The translations under genes and the position numbers were made by a program. A stretch of 52,632 nucleotides of DNA from Oscillospiraceae bacterium (GTDB lineage Bacteria > Bacillota > Clostridia > Oscillospirales > CAG-272). The number at the start of each line of letters is the position of its first letter. Within the stretch, counting starts at the first letter, position 1. Of this stretch, positions 1 to 6,704 are shown one piece after another. The stretch spans positions 1 to 52,632 of the forward strand of contig SVQS01000001.1 in NCBI GenBank assembly GCA_015065205.1. Reading direction: 5' to 3'. Under the pieces are notes generated by a model, which was given only the letters and a program-made list of their open reading frames with translations, was not told the origin of the DNA and did no database searches.

Positions 1-765
1 ATTTCCAATCCTCTTGGCGAGGACACCAGCGTAATGCGTACCACTGCTCTCCCCTCCATGATGGAGACGGTTGCTCGCAACTACAACTTTAACAATGAAA
101 ATGTTCGCCTGTTTGAGATCGCATCCATCTATTTGCCTCACGAGGCGGCAAACGAGCTGCCCGACGAAAAGAGAGTTCTCACCATTGGTGCTTACGGCAA
201 CATTGATTTCTACGCAATCAAAGGTGTATGCGAAAATATTCTGAAATTGGCAGGCATTAAGGGTGTAACCTACACCTCTTGCTCGACCAATCCTTCTTAC
301 CACCCCGGCAGATGTGCAACCATCACCACCGAGGATGGCGTTTGCCTTGGCGTTTTCGGTCAGGCACATCCCTTGATGGCTGAAAACTACGGTATGAACG
401 TTCCCGTTTACACGGCAGAGCTTGCATTTGACGAGATCTTTGCCAATGCAAACACCAAAAAGTCCTACAAGCCTCTGCCCAAGTACCCTGCAACCACCCG
501 TGACTTCTCCTTTGTTTGCGACGAGGATATGGAAGTTGGCGCAATTGAAGGCGTTATGGCAAAAGCCGGCGGCAAGCTTGTTGAAAGCGTTGCTCTGTTT
601 GATATCTACCGCGGACCTCAGGTAGGTGAAGGGAAAAAGTCGGTATCTCTGCGCGTAACCCTTCGCGCCTCCGACCGCACCCTCACCGTTGAAGAAGCCG
701 ATAAGGTCTCCAAGAAGATTTTGAATGATCTCAAGTTCAAAATGGGTCTGGAGCTCAGAAACTAA
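1..765 (+). CDS. pheT: Phenylalanyl-tRNA synthetase beta subunit, C-terminal part (5' truncated by window edge)
   Basis: The frame is open from base 1, so the gene enters from the left and only its last 254 codons are here. The product is the beta chain of the alpha2-beta2 phenylalanine-tRNA ligase, which charges tRNA-Phe in the cytosol. The first residues (NPLGEDTSVMRT) are the catalytic-core-like motif typical of PheT. The last ~95 residues, from about PKYPATTRDFSF to the end, form the FDX-ACB anticodon-binding domain, ending in a KMGLELRN-type tail. An ATG at 34 is an internal methionine, not the start. A strong terminator follows 15 bp after the stop, so pheT ends its transcript, as expected for a pheST operon. 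Family assignment is very secure. Confidence 0.96.
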   Translation: MSNPLGEDTSVMRTTALPSMMETVARNYNFNNENVRLFEIASIYLPHEAANELPDEKRVLTIGAYGNIDFYAIKGVCENILKLAGIKGVTYTSCSTNPSYHPGRCATITTEDGVCLGVFGQAHPLMAENYGMNVPVYTAELAFDEIFANANTKKSYKPLPKYPATTRDFSFVCDEDMEVGAIEGVMAKAGGKLVESVALFDIYRGPQVGEGKKSVSLRVTLRASDRTLTVEEADKVSKKILNDLKFKMGLELRN

Positions 766-780
766 TCAAATAAACAATTT

Positions 781-816
781 GGGAAGCGAACAAAAGTTCG
801 CTTCCCTATTTTTTTC
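781..816 (+). terminator. Rho-independent terminator of pheT
   Basis: An 11-bp perfect stem (781-791 with 796-806, four-base AAAA loop) is followed by a T-rich tract at 807-815. It lies 15 bp after the pheT stop. A closely related hairpin sits at 3986-4012. Confidence 0.9.
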
Positions 817-861
817 AGCTATTGTTCACACAAAATTCTCCATTGCTTGCTATTTGTGTGT

Positions 862-867
862 TATAAT
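862..867 (+). promoter_or_regulatory. Possible -10 box for the frameshifted zinc-ribbon gene
   Basis: A consensus TATAAT lies 49 bp before the chosen ATG at 916 and just after the pheT terminator, where a new promoter is needed. No good -35 sits at 17 bp; the best match (TTGCTT, 843-848) is only 13 bp away. The call rests on the -10 alone. Confidence 0.4.
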
Positions 868-915
868 AGTGAAAAAGTGGTAAGAATGCATTTGATGAAA
901 GGAGTGACTCCTATT

Positions 916-1331
916 ATGCGTAATTTTTTACAAAGATTTGCATATAAAATGTCGGCATTTATGTACGGACGTTACGGAACTGATGATCTATCGAAATTTT
1001 TGATGATTTCGTCACTTGTTTTGATGGTCATCTCATGGTTGCCGCATCTCGGTATCGTATATTTTTTGGCATTGGCTCTGATGATTTGGTCGCTTATGCG
1101 CTCTTTTTCACGCAAACTTGACAAACGCAGACGTGAACTCGATCGCTATTACCGCATCAAAAAGCCGATTGTTGACTTCTTTAAGCTTTCACGCAACAAA
1201 TGGCGTGACCGCAAAACACACGTATATTTTAAGTGCAAAAGTGCAAAGCCGTCCTGCGCGTACCCAAGGGAAAGGGCTCTATTGTAGTCATTTGCACAAG
1301 ATGTAAAGATAGAATTGAAAAAGAAACTTGA
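916..1331 (+). pseudogene. Membrane zinc-ribbon protein, copy 1, frameshifted by one base
   Basis: This is a paralogue of the intact gene at 4819-5235. The chosen ATG has AAAGGAG upstream and matches the paralogue's N-terminus. It encodes the FMYGRYG motif, two hydrophobic helices (about residues 28-62), a basic DKRRRELDRY stretch and the RNKWRDRKTHVYFKCK segment. At 1237-1241 the paralogue's run of six A is AAAAG here, one base short, so the reading frame leaves the CxxC...CxxC zinc-ribbon and stops at 1287. Restoring one base gives CKKCKAVLRVPKGKGS and continues to a TGA at 1329-1331, ending IEKET exactly like the paralogue. It could be a genuine recent pseudogene or a homopolymer sequencing error. 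The site is not a canonical slippery heptamer. Confidence 0.8.
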
Positions 1332-1339
1332 TTTTTTGT

Positions 1340-1381
1340 GGAGAAAGCTTCCTTTGTGGAACTTTCTCCCTTGTTTTTTTC
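1340..1381 (+). terminator. Rho-independent terminator after the frameshifted gene
   Basis: GGAGAAAG (1340-1347) pairs with CTTTCTCC (1362-1369), with extra pairs inside, followed by a run of seven T at about 1374-1380. It lies only 8 bp after the restored-frame stop at 1331, which supports the idea that the gene originally ended there. Confidence 0.82.
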
Positions 1382-1410
1382 TCAATAATTTATGTAAAAC
1401 GCATATTTTG

Positions 1411-1439
1411 TTGACTTTTTAGTCGCGGTGTGATATAAT
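1411..1439 (+). promoter_or_regulatory. Sigma-A promoter of the sialidase-fold lipoprotein
   Basis: TTGACT (1411-1416), a 17-bp spacer and TATAAT (1434-1439) preceded by TG at 1431-1432, giving an extended -10. The predicted start is near 1446, leaving a ~25-nt leader with GAGGTG before the ATG at 1472. Confidence 0.85.
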
Positions 1440-1471
1440 AAACTCACAATCATCAAAATGCGAGGTGCACT

Positions 1472-3955
1472 ATGAAAAAAATACTTTGTTCCCTACTGAT
1501 ATGCTCAATTCTATTGGGAAATATACTGTTTTTTACATCTTGTAATCAAAATGAAATAGTAAATCCAAATTCCGAAACAATTACTTCCGAAGTAACCACT
1601 CCCGAGGAGACCACTCCTGAGGAAACCACTCCTGAAGTAACAACTCCCGAGGAAACTACTCCTGAGGAAACCACTCCTGAAGTAACCACTCCTGAGGAAA
1701 CCACTCCCGAGGAGACCACCCCTGAAGTAACCACTCCTGAGGAAACTACTCCCGAAGAGACTACTCCCGAGGAAACTACTCCCGAAGTAACAACTCCCGA
1801 AGAGACCACTCCTGAAGTAACCACTCCTGAGGAAACTACTCCCGAAGAGACTACTCCCGAGGAAACTACTCCCGAAGTAACAACTCTCGAAGAGACCACT
1901 CCCGAGGAGCACGAACACATTAAAGGGGATGGATATGCATGTTCCATTTGCGGCGAGAGTCTTTTGACTCCCGTTGAAGAAGCAATTGAAATCGGCATGT
2001 CCTATGAAAAAGGCAAATACAGTAGCGAATATTACTACGTAGAGCTCACACTTGACAATCAAGTAAACCCCGATGGATTTGCAAGAGCAAAAATTGCAGA
2101 GGGGCTTTACGTTTCGGTAGCCGGCGGTTATTTGAGCGGTAACACGTATGGATCCATTCAACAAGGTAACACTGTTGTCTTTAAAGCAAAGCTTGGTGCT
2201 GTCAATTCTTCCCTCACCACGGGCGGCAAAGAGCTTCGTTTGTTTGAGGTTGCCGCTTTTGAAATCACAACAGAACACGAGCACATAATAGGCGACAAAT
2301 ATGTATGTGCAACTTGTGGCAAAAGTCTTTTGATTCCCGTAGAAGAAGCAATTGAAATCGGCATGTCTTATGAAAAAGGCAAATACAGTAGCGAATACTA
2401 CTACGTAAAGCTTACCCTTGACAATCAAGTAAACCCCGACGGCTTTGCAAGAGCAAGAATTGCAGAGGGGCTTTACGTTTCGGTAGCCGGCAATTATTTG
2501 AGCGGTAACGCACAAGGCTCCATTCACCTCGATGATACCGTTGTGTTCAAAGCAAAGCTTGGTGCTGTCAATTCTTCCCTCACCACGGGCGGCAAGGAGC
2601 TTCGTTTGTTTGCGGTTGCCGATTATGAAATTGTAGAGTCGGAGGTTACAATGCTTGTGGAAAAAGAAATAATCGTTCCCGCATCCGGCACGGGCGTTGC
2701 CGAAAAGCGTTTGCAGTATTATTTGGATGCCGAAGGCATCATTCGAAAAGAAATAAAAGAATTTCAGTCACAGGACGATACCGCCGATTACCGTGAATAT
2801 CGCTTTAGCTACGACAACGGCAAAACTTGGACAGAATGGGTTCGTGAACCCCTGCCCGCTCGCGAGCCGGTTGGCAATGATGAAATCGATGAAAACCTTG
2901 GTTATCAAAATGCACAGCACATTTACAATCCCGTTGTGGGTCATTTTGTAAGTCTGCAATGCCAATTCATCTATATTGATGGCTATGCGGCAACCGAAGC
3001 CCTTTATTGGGCAGGCTACACGCGCCCCATGCATAGCTTTTTGATGATTGAAGATGCCGACAGCACTGCTCACGAGCGCGTTCTTGTAAAATACGAGGAG
3101 GGTGCCGATTACGATCGCGCAACCTACCGCACAACCGATTATTTGACCACCAATATTTCGCGCGGCTCTGATTTGATCGTTCTTGCAAACGGAGACATTT
3201 TGTTCAATCTTTGCATTCCCGTAAACGTGGCCTGCGAAATAGCGGGGCTTGATTTGCAAGAGGTCTTCCCCACCACGGGTGGACTTGGACACGCTTGGGC
3301 ACTTTTGGTGGCGCGCGGTGTTTGGAATGCGGAAACACAGCAATATGACATCACCTATTCCAAGCCGGTCATTATGCATGATACACTCTCCACACGCGGA
3401 CTTTCGGAGCCGATGTTTGCCGAATTACCCGACGGAAGAATTCTTTGCATCTTCCGCACCTCAACAGATAAAGTTTCCGGTTGGACATACCGTCTTGACC
3501 CCAACGCTCCCGCTTGCAAATATTACGTTATCTCAGAGGATGGCGGCAAGACCTTCTCCGAGCCCAAACCTTGGTGCTATGAGGATGGAGAGATCGTGTA
3601 TTCGCCCGCATCCATTTGTCAAGTGGTAAAAAGCGAGGTCAACGGCAAGCTTTATTGGATAGGCAATGCTTGCTCAAAGGAAGAAATCAACGGCGCTTTC
3701 CCTCGATTCCCCCTCTACATGATTGAAATCGATCAAGAAACCGGTTTGGCAATTCGCAACAGCACTGTTCTCATTGACACACACCGCACGGGAGAGAGTG
3801 ACAAGGTACAGCTATCAAATTTTTGTATTTTAGAAAACAAGGAAAACGGCACCTTGGAGATCTATCTTTCCAAGCTTGGACAATTCGTAGGTAAGCCCAC
3901 CTATGAATGCGAAACTTGGAAATACACGGTATATCTCCCAAAGGAAGTGGAATAA
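1472..3955 (+). CDS. Surface lipoprotein with TTPE-repeat stalk, duplicated module and sialidase-fold (Asp-box) domain
   Basis: This 827-residue exported lipoprotein has a signal peptide (1-23) and a lipobox ending at Cys24 (FTSC). Residues 42-146 are 21 pentapeptides of TTPEE or TTPEV, an extended acidic stalk. Two copies of a 122-residue module follow (about 147-268 and 269-390), each starting HEH and containing CxxCG and a small beta-rich domain. The rest (~400-827) has Asp-box motifs such as SYDNGKTW and SEDGGKTF, diagnostic of the sialidase/BNR beta-propeller fold. Known members cleave sialic acids or other glycans outside the cell, but I cannot locate a complete catalytic arginine triad, so activity is not assured. 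It has its own promoter and terminator, so it is probably monocistronic. Surface glycan recognition or hydrolysis is the likely role. Confidence 0.8.
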   Translation: MKKILCSLLICSILLGNILFFTSCNQNEIVNPNSETITSEVTTPEETTPEETTPEVTTPEETTPEETTPEVTTPEETTPEETTPEVTTPEETTPEETTPEETTPEVTTPEETTPEVTTPEETTPEETTPEETTPEVTTLEETTPEEHEHIKGDGYACSICGESLLTPVEEAIEIGMSYEKGKYSSEYYYVELTLDNQVNPDGFARAKIAEGLYVSVAGGYLSGNTYGSIQQGNTVVFKAKLGAVNSSLTTGGKELRLFEVAAFEITTEHEHIIGDKYVCATCGKSLLIPVEEAIEIGMSYEKGKYSSEYYYVKLTLDNQVNPDGFARARIAEGLYVSVAGNYLSGNAQGSIHLDDTVVFKAKLGAVNSSLTTGGKELRLFAVADYEIVESEVTMLVEKEIIVPASGTGVAEKRLQYYLDAEGIIRKEIKEFQSQDDTADYREYRFSYDNGKTWTEWVREPLPAREPVGNDEIDENLGYQNAQHIYNPVVGHFVSLQCQFIYIDGYAATEALYWAGYTRPMHSFLMIEDADSTAHERVLVKYEEGADYDRATYRTTDYLTTNISRGSDLIVLANGDILFNLCIPVNVACEIAGLDLQEVFPTTGGLGHAWALLVARGVWNAETQQYDITYSKPVIMHDTLSTRGLSEPMFAELPDGRILCIFRTSTDKVSGWTYRLDPNAPACKYYVISEDGGKTFSEPKPWCYEDGEIVYSPASICQVVKSEVNGKLYWIGNACSKEEINGAFPRFPLYMIEIDQETGLAIRNSTVLIDTHRTGESDKVQLSNFCILENKENGTLEIYLSKLGQFVGKPTYECETWKYTVYLPKEVE
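1595..1909 (+). repeat. 21-unit 15-bp tandem repeat encoding TTPE(E/V)
   Basis: Twenty-one in-frame 15-bp units encode TTPEE or TTPEV, plus one TTLEE. They are partly ordered as 45-bp super-repeats (E-E-V). Synonymous third-base changes between units show it is not freshly expanded, yet long near-identical blocks remain, so slippage or unequal recombination could change stalk length without shifting the frame. Confidence 0.95.
1910..2641 (+). repeat. Tandem 366-bp in-frame duplication (two copies)
   Basis: Copy 1 is 1910-2275 and copy 2 is 2276-2641, with a period of 366 bp (122 codons). Both start with HEH, carry a CxxCG pair, and share long identical runs such as EEAIEIGMSYEKGKYSSEYY and VFKAKLGAVNSSLTTGGKEL. 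It duplicates one accessory domain of the lipoprotein. Confidence 0.92.
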
Positions 3956-3985
3956 GCTTGGTTGCAGATTCTGTATTCACCGTTT

Positions 3986-4018
3986 GGGAAGCGGACGACA
4001 CGTTCGCTTCCCTTTTTT
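3986..4018 (+). terminator. Rho-independent terminator of the lipoprotein gene
   Basis: A 12-bp stem (one G-T pair, ACA loop) at 3986-4012 is followed by six T. Its core matches the pheT terminator at 781-806, suggesting a recurrent terminator sequence in this genome. Confidence 0.9.
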
Positions 4019-4053
4019 CGTCTTTTTTTCAAGCTATCATCACACAAAGTTCG

Positions 4054-4081
4054 TGTCAACTTAATATTTGGGTGGTATACT
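4054..4081 (+). promoter_or_regulatory. Possible promoter of the alarmone synthetase operon
   Basis: TGGTATACT (4073-4081) is an extended -10; TGTCAA (4054-4059) is a weak -35 at 16 bp. The predicted start near 4088 would leave only the GGAGG site ahead of the ATG at 4100, an unusually short leader. Confidence 0.45.
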
Positions 4082-4099
4082 ATGTTTGGAGGGATGAAA

Positions 4100-4822
4100 A
4101 TGAAGCTAAAAAACAGAAATACTACCGTTACCGACACAACCGAATTAACAGAGATGATTCCTGCACAAAGCCTTGAGCAGATTCGTCAAAAGTCACACGG
4201 CTTTATCACGCTGATGTCCTACTACAAGTGTGCGATGATGGAGGTGGAAACCAAGCTCAACGTGCTCAACGAGGAGTTTTCGCTGCGCTTTGACCGCAAC
4301 CCCATCAACAGTATTCATTCGCGCCTCAAGTCGCCCGTTAGCATTGAAGAAAAGCTTGCTTCAAAAAATCTCCCGATGACCCTGCAAACGATTGAAAAAA
4401 ACCTCAACGACATTGCAGGTGTGCGCGTGATCTGTTCCTTTTTGGACGACATTTACCTGTTGGCGGACTGTCTTTTGGGGCAAGACGACATCACGCTCAT
4501 TGAGCAAAAGGACTATATTGCGCATCCCAAGCCAAACGGATACCGCAGCTTGCACCTGATTGTGCAAATTCCCATCTATTTGCAAGCCGGCAAACGGAAT
4601 ATGCGCGTGGAAATTCAGCTGCGCACCATTGCAATGGACTGTTGGGCAAGCCTTGAGCATCAGTTGCGCTACAAAAAAGATGTAGCAGATACGAAACAAA
4701 TTCGCGCAGAACTGCAACGCTGCGCCGTCATTAGCGCAGAATTGGATGCAAGGATGGACCGTTTGCGCCATCAGATTATTGATGACTCGGATTTTGAGAG
4801 AAGGAGTGAGATAGGATTGTGA
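4100..4822 (+). CDS. Small alarmone synthetase (RelA/SpoT-type GTP pyrophosphokinase, no hydrolase domain)
   Basis: This 240-residue cytosolic enzyme transfers pyrophosphate from ATP to GTP or GDP to make (p)ppGpp. Diagnostic synthetase segments are NDIAGVRV (103-110), KPNGYRSLH (144-152), EIQLRT (171-176) and WASLEHQL (182-189). There is no N-terminal HD hydrolase and no TGS/ACT regulatory region, so it belongs with the YjbM/YwaC-type small synthetases, whose usual length it matches. ATG 4100 is chosen because GGAGG (4088-4092) is well placed for it; ATGs at 4082 and 4094 are too early or inside the binding site. Its stop overlaps the GTG start of the zinc-ribbon membrane gene by four bases, so the two are co-translated. 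Confidence 0.88.
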   Translation: MKLKNRNTTVTDTTELTEMIPAQSLEQIRQKSHGFITLMSYYKCAMMEVETKLNVLNEEFSLRFDRNPINSIHSRLKSPVSIEEKLASKNLPMTLQTIEKNLNDIAGVRVICSFLDDIYLLADCLLGQDDITLIEQKDYIAHPKPNGYRSLHLIVQIPIYLQAGKRNMRVEIQLRTIAMDCWASLEHQLRYKKDVADTKQIRAELQRCAVISAELDARMDRLRHQIIDDSDFERRSEIGL

Positions 4823-5235
4823 AAAAATGGTTTGAGAAATTAGGATATAAGATGGCATCCTTTATGTACGGGCGCTACGGCAGTGATGCACTCACAAAAT
4901 TCTTGCTCATCTTGGCACTGATTTTGATGGTTATCTCCTGGATACCGCGCCTTTGGTGGGTATATTTTTTGGCACTCGGCGCGATGATATGGTCTCTTTA
5001 TCGCACGTTTTCGCGCAGATTTGACAAGCGCAGGCGCGAGCTGGAACGTTATCTAAAAATTCAAAAGCCGATTGTCAATTTCTTTAAACTTTCGCGCAAC
5101 AAGTGGCGAGATCGCAAAACGCACGTTTATTTTAAGTGCAAAAAATGCAAAGCCGTCCTGCGTGTGCCCAAGGGAAAAGGCTCAATCGTTGTCATTTGCA
5201 CGCGATGCAAGGATAGGATTGAAAAAGAGACGTAA
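4819..5235 (+). CDS. Small membrane protein with C-terminal zinc ribbon, copy 2 (intact)
   Basis: This 138-residue protein starts at GTG 4819, overlapping the synthetase stop and preceded by AGGAG. The layout is a short amphipathic N-terminus with FMYGRYGSD, two closely spaced membrane helices (about residues 28-62), a strongly basic juxtamembrane segment, then RNKWRDRKTHVYFKCKKCK and a second CTRC pair. The four cysteines (CxxC-x~22-CxxC) make a zinc ribbon facing the cytosol if the basic segment obeys the positive-inside rule. Similar FMxGRYG proteins are common and uncharacterised in Clostridia. Coupling to a (p)ppGpp synthetase hints at a stress role, but no function is established. The paralogue at 916-1331 is broken. 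Confidence 0.82.
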   Translation: MKKWFEKLGYKMASFMYGRYGSDALTKFLLILALILMVISWIPRLWWVYFLALGAMIWSLYRTFSRRFDKRRRELERYLKIQKPIVNFFKLSRNKWRDRKTHVYFKCKKCKAVLRVPKGKGSIVVICTRCKDRIEKET

Positions 5236-5253
5236 TTTTTAAAATATTGTAAA

Positions 5254-5477
5254 AGGGGCTGTCTCAATTTGATACGGAAGGCGTGATCGGCCTATCGTCG
5301 CCGTACAAAGGTACAGGGGAGAGGTCGAGCGCGACTAAAAAGCCACATAAAAACGAAGAAACCCGTCGAGTTTTTCTCGGCGGATTTCAACATTTATAAC
5401 AAATTGCTAAAAGTTTATTGGAATTCGGGTTGTCTTATTCGCGTGGCTTTTGTTCCGCGCTAAGTGAGACAGCCCCT
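5254..5477. mobile_element. MITE-like element, 224 bp, 13-bp terminal inverted repeats
   Basis: AGGGGCTGTCTCA at 5254-5266 is repeated in perfect inverted form at 5465-5477. Ends of this kind (GGG-CTGTCTCA) resemble transposon termini seen in Firmicutes. The interior codes for no transposase, but has an imperfect hairpin around 5363-5391 (CCCGTCGAG with CTCGGCGG). Both flanks are AT-rich; an exact target duplication is not obvious. It sits between two convergent genes, 18 bp after one stop and 6 bp before the other, so it may also act as a terminator for both. Confidence 0.6.
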
Positions 5478-5483
5478 AATATT

Positions 5484-6026
5484 TTATTCACCATATTCGG
5501 TATTGTTTTTGATGCTTTTGATGTGCTTGAAAGCCTCTTTTTCTCCATTTTGGGCAAGGAGAGTGAGCCATTCTTCCAAGAGGTCGGCGGTGGCGGGGTG
5601 CATTTTCTTTCGCGCGTTACCACGCTGAAAATAGGTCAGAGGATGGGCATCGGTGTAGTTTTTGCCTTGGTAAATCTTGCTTGCCGCTACGCGGTCGCAG
5701 AACATCTCCTTGACGTATCGCAGAGGCATTTTGACGGGTTCGTACATCTTTGTGGCGGGATTGATGTCGTTCCAATATTCAAAATGGTGGCGGTTGCGTC
5801 CCTTGTGGTGCATCCACGCATAGGAGCAACCAAATAGCTCGCGCTCGCGCTCATTGGGGCTCCTTGTGCCCTGATAATAGCGCGCGCCGGGGATAAACTC
5901 GGTAGGAGAATATTTGGAGAGATCGTGAAAAAGTCCTTGCCAGCCAATGCCCGCGCGGAAGCAATGCGCAATAACGCGATGGCGATGGCGCGTGATGGTA
6001 GCAAAATGCAAAAACGGATGGGACAT
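5484..6026 (-). CDS. DUF5662-like protein (putative metal-binding, HD-like)
   Basis: This 180-residue soluble protein starts at ATG 6026, which has GAAAGGAG upstream; an earlier in-frame ATG at 6068 has none. Histidine-rich motifs stand out: RHRHRVIAHCF near residue 15, GLFHDLSKYSPTEF near 33, WMHHKGRNRHHFEYW near 70. These match my memory of the DUF5662 family, whose function is unknown; the HD pair and His clusters suggest a divalent-metal hydrolase-like site. It is monocistronic with its own promoter at 6057-6084. Its 3' end abuts the MITE-like element. Confidence 0.72.
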   Translation of the reverse strand: MSHPFLHFATITRHRHRVIAHCFRAGIGWQGLFHDLSKYSPTEFIPGARYYQGTRSPNERERELFGCSYAWMHHKGRNRHHFEYWNDINPATKMYEPVKMPLRYVKEMFCDRVAASKIYQGKNYTDAHPLTYFQRGNARKKMHPATADLLEEWLTLLAQNGEKEAFKHIKSIKNNTEYGE

Positions 6027-6056
6027 TGCGGCTCTCCTTTCTCTTTGGTTTTCTTT

Positions 6057-6084
6057 ATTATACCACACTTTTGGGAAAAGTCAA
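6057..6084 (-). promoter_or_regulatory. Promoter of the DUF5662-like gene
   Basis: On the minus strand TTGACT (6084-6079), a 16-bp spacer and TATAAT (6062-6057), with TGG just before the -10. It lies about 30 bp upstream of the ATG at 6026. Confidence 0.8.
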
Positions 6085-6160
6085 GGTAGAAATCAAGAGT
6101 ACAAAAGCAAATGCTATCAAACTTCTGCCTAAAAGGTTCAAACCAAAACAAGCATCCAGC

Positions 6161-6386
6161 CTGTCATCCTGAGCTTGTGAAGTTTTTTTGAGCGAATAGC
6201 GAGGAAAAACCGAGGAGCGTAAGCGACGAAGGGATCTCCAAACGAGTTTGGGTGTCTTACCACAGCAAATGCTACATCCTATCAACGTGTCACCAAGATT
6301 CGTTACGAGATCCCGCTTCGCCATACGGCTCGCGCTTTCACCTCGCTCTTCGCTCAGTGAAAGTTCGACTCTCTCAGGATGACAGA
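6161..6386. repeat. BIME/REP-like intergenic repeat, two inverted ~79-bp units
   Basis: CTGTCATCCTGAG begins the left unit (6161-6238, ending GGGATCTC). The right unit (6307-6386) is an imperfect inverted copy starting GAGATCCC and ending CTCAGGATGACAG. The 68 bp between them is unremarkable. No open frame has gene-like character here. GTCATCCTGAG repeats with a GATCTC end are widespread intergenic palindromic repeats in bacteria. Confidence 0.75.
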
Positions 6387-6435
6387 CAGTAGGATTGTTT
6401 GGTTGTACTCGCTTATAAATATCTCCATTTGAAGA

Positions 6436-6474
6436 TCAAAAACCGCCGAGAGCGACTGTTTGTCGTTCTCGGCG
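6436..6474 (-). terminator. Terminator of the MerR/XRE operon
   Basis: CGCCGAGAACGAC pairs with GTCGCTCTCGGCG on the minus strand (6474-6462 with 6456-6444), followed by five T (plus-strand A at 6438-6442). It lies 28 bp after the XRE gene stop at 6502. Confidence 0.82.
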
Positions 6475-6501
6475 AGTCTATTTTTGTGTTATTTATCATT
6501 T

Positions 6502-6702
6502 TTAAGCAAAAAACTCGTCCACCGCACAGTCGATGGCATCGGCAAGCGTTGGCAAGAGAGCAATATCGGGGTAACATTCCCCTCGTTCCCATTTGGAAAT
6601 GGACTGAGGGGTTATTCCAAGCAGATCGCCAAGCTGCTTTTGCGTTACTTTATTTTTGCAGCGATAGTCCTTTAATTTTTGTGAAATAACAATTTTCTTC
6701 AT
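6502..6702 (-). CDS. Small XRE-family HTH regulator
   Basis: This 66-residue protein consists almost entirely of one Cro/CI-type helix-turn-helix: QKLKDYRCKNKVTQKQLGDL then GITPQSISKWERG, ending PTLADAIDCAVDEFFA. It binds DNA; the target is unknown. Such short XRE proteins in Clostridia are often partners of a neighbouring membrane protein. It is the last gene of the minus-strand operon, two bases after the stop of the membrane gene upstream, with no strong ribosome binding site of its own, so translational coupling is likely. The operon's terminator follows. Confidence 0.88.
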   Translation of the reverse strand: MKKIVISQKLKDYRCKNKVTQKQLGDLLGITPQSISKWERGECYPDIALLPTLADAIDCAVDEFFA

Positions 6703-6704
6703 TT

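Noticed and set aside
1231..1245. Programmed -1 frameshift in the first zinc-ribbon gene
   Set aside because: The site (TGC AAA AGT) is not an X XXY YYZ slippery heptamer and no clear stimulatory structure is seen; a deletion or sequencing error is simpler.
1595..1909. Regular short repeats that could suggest a CRISPR array
   Set aside because: The repeats are contiguous 15-bp coding units with no spacers and stay in frame with the lipoprotein.
1511..2527. 338-codon open frame on the minus strand inside the TTPE lipoprotein
   Set aside because: It is a shadow of the low-complexity repeat (Gly/Ser/Phe monotony), lacks a ribosome site and lies opposite a gene with signal peptide, promoter and terminator.
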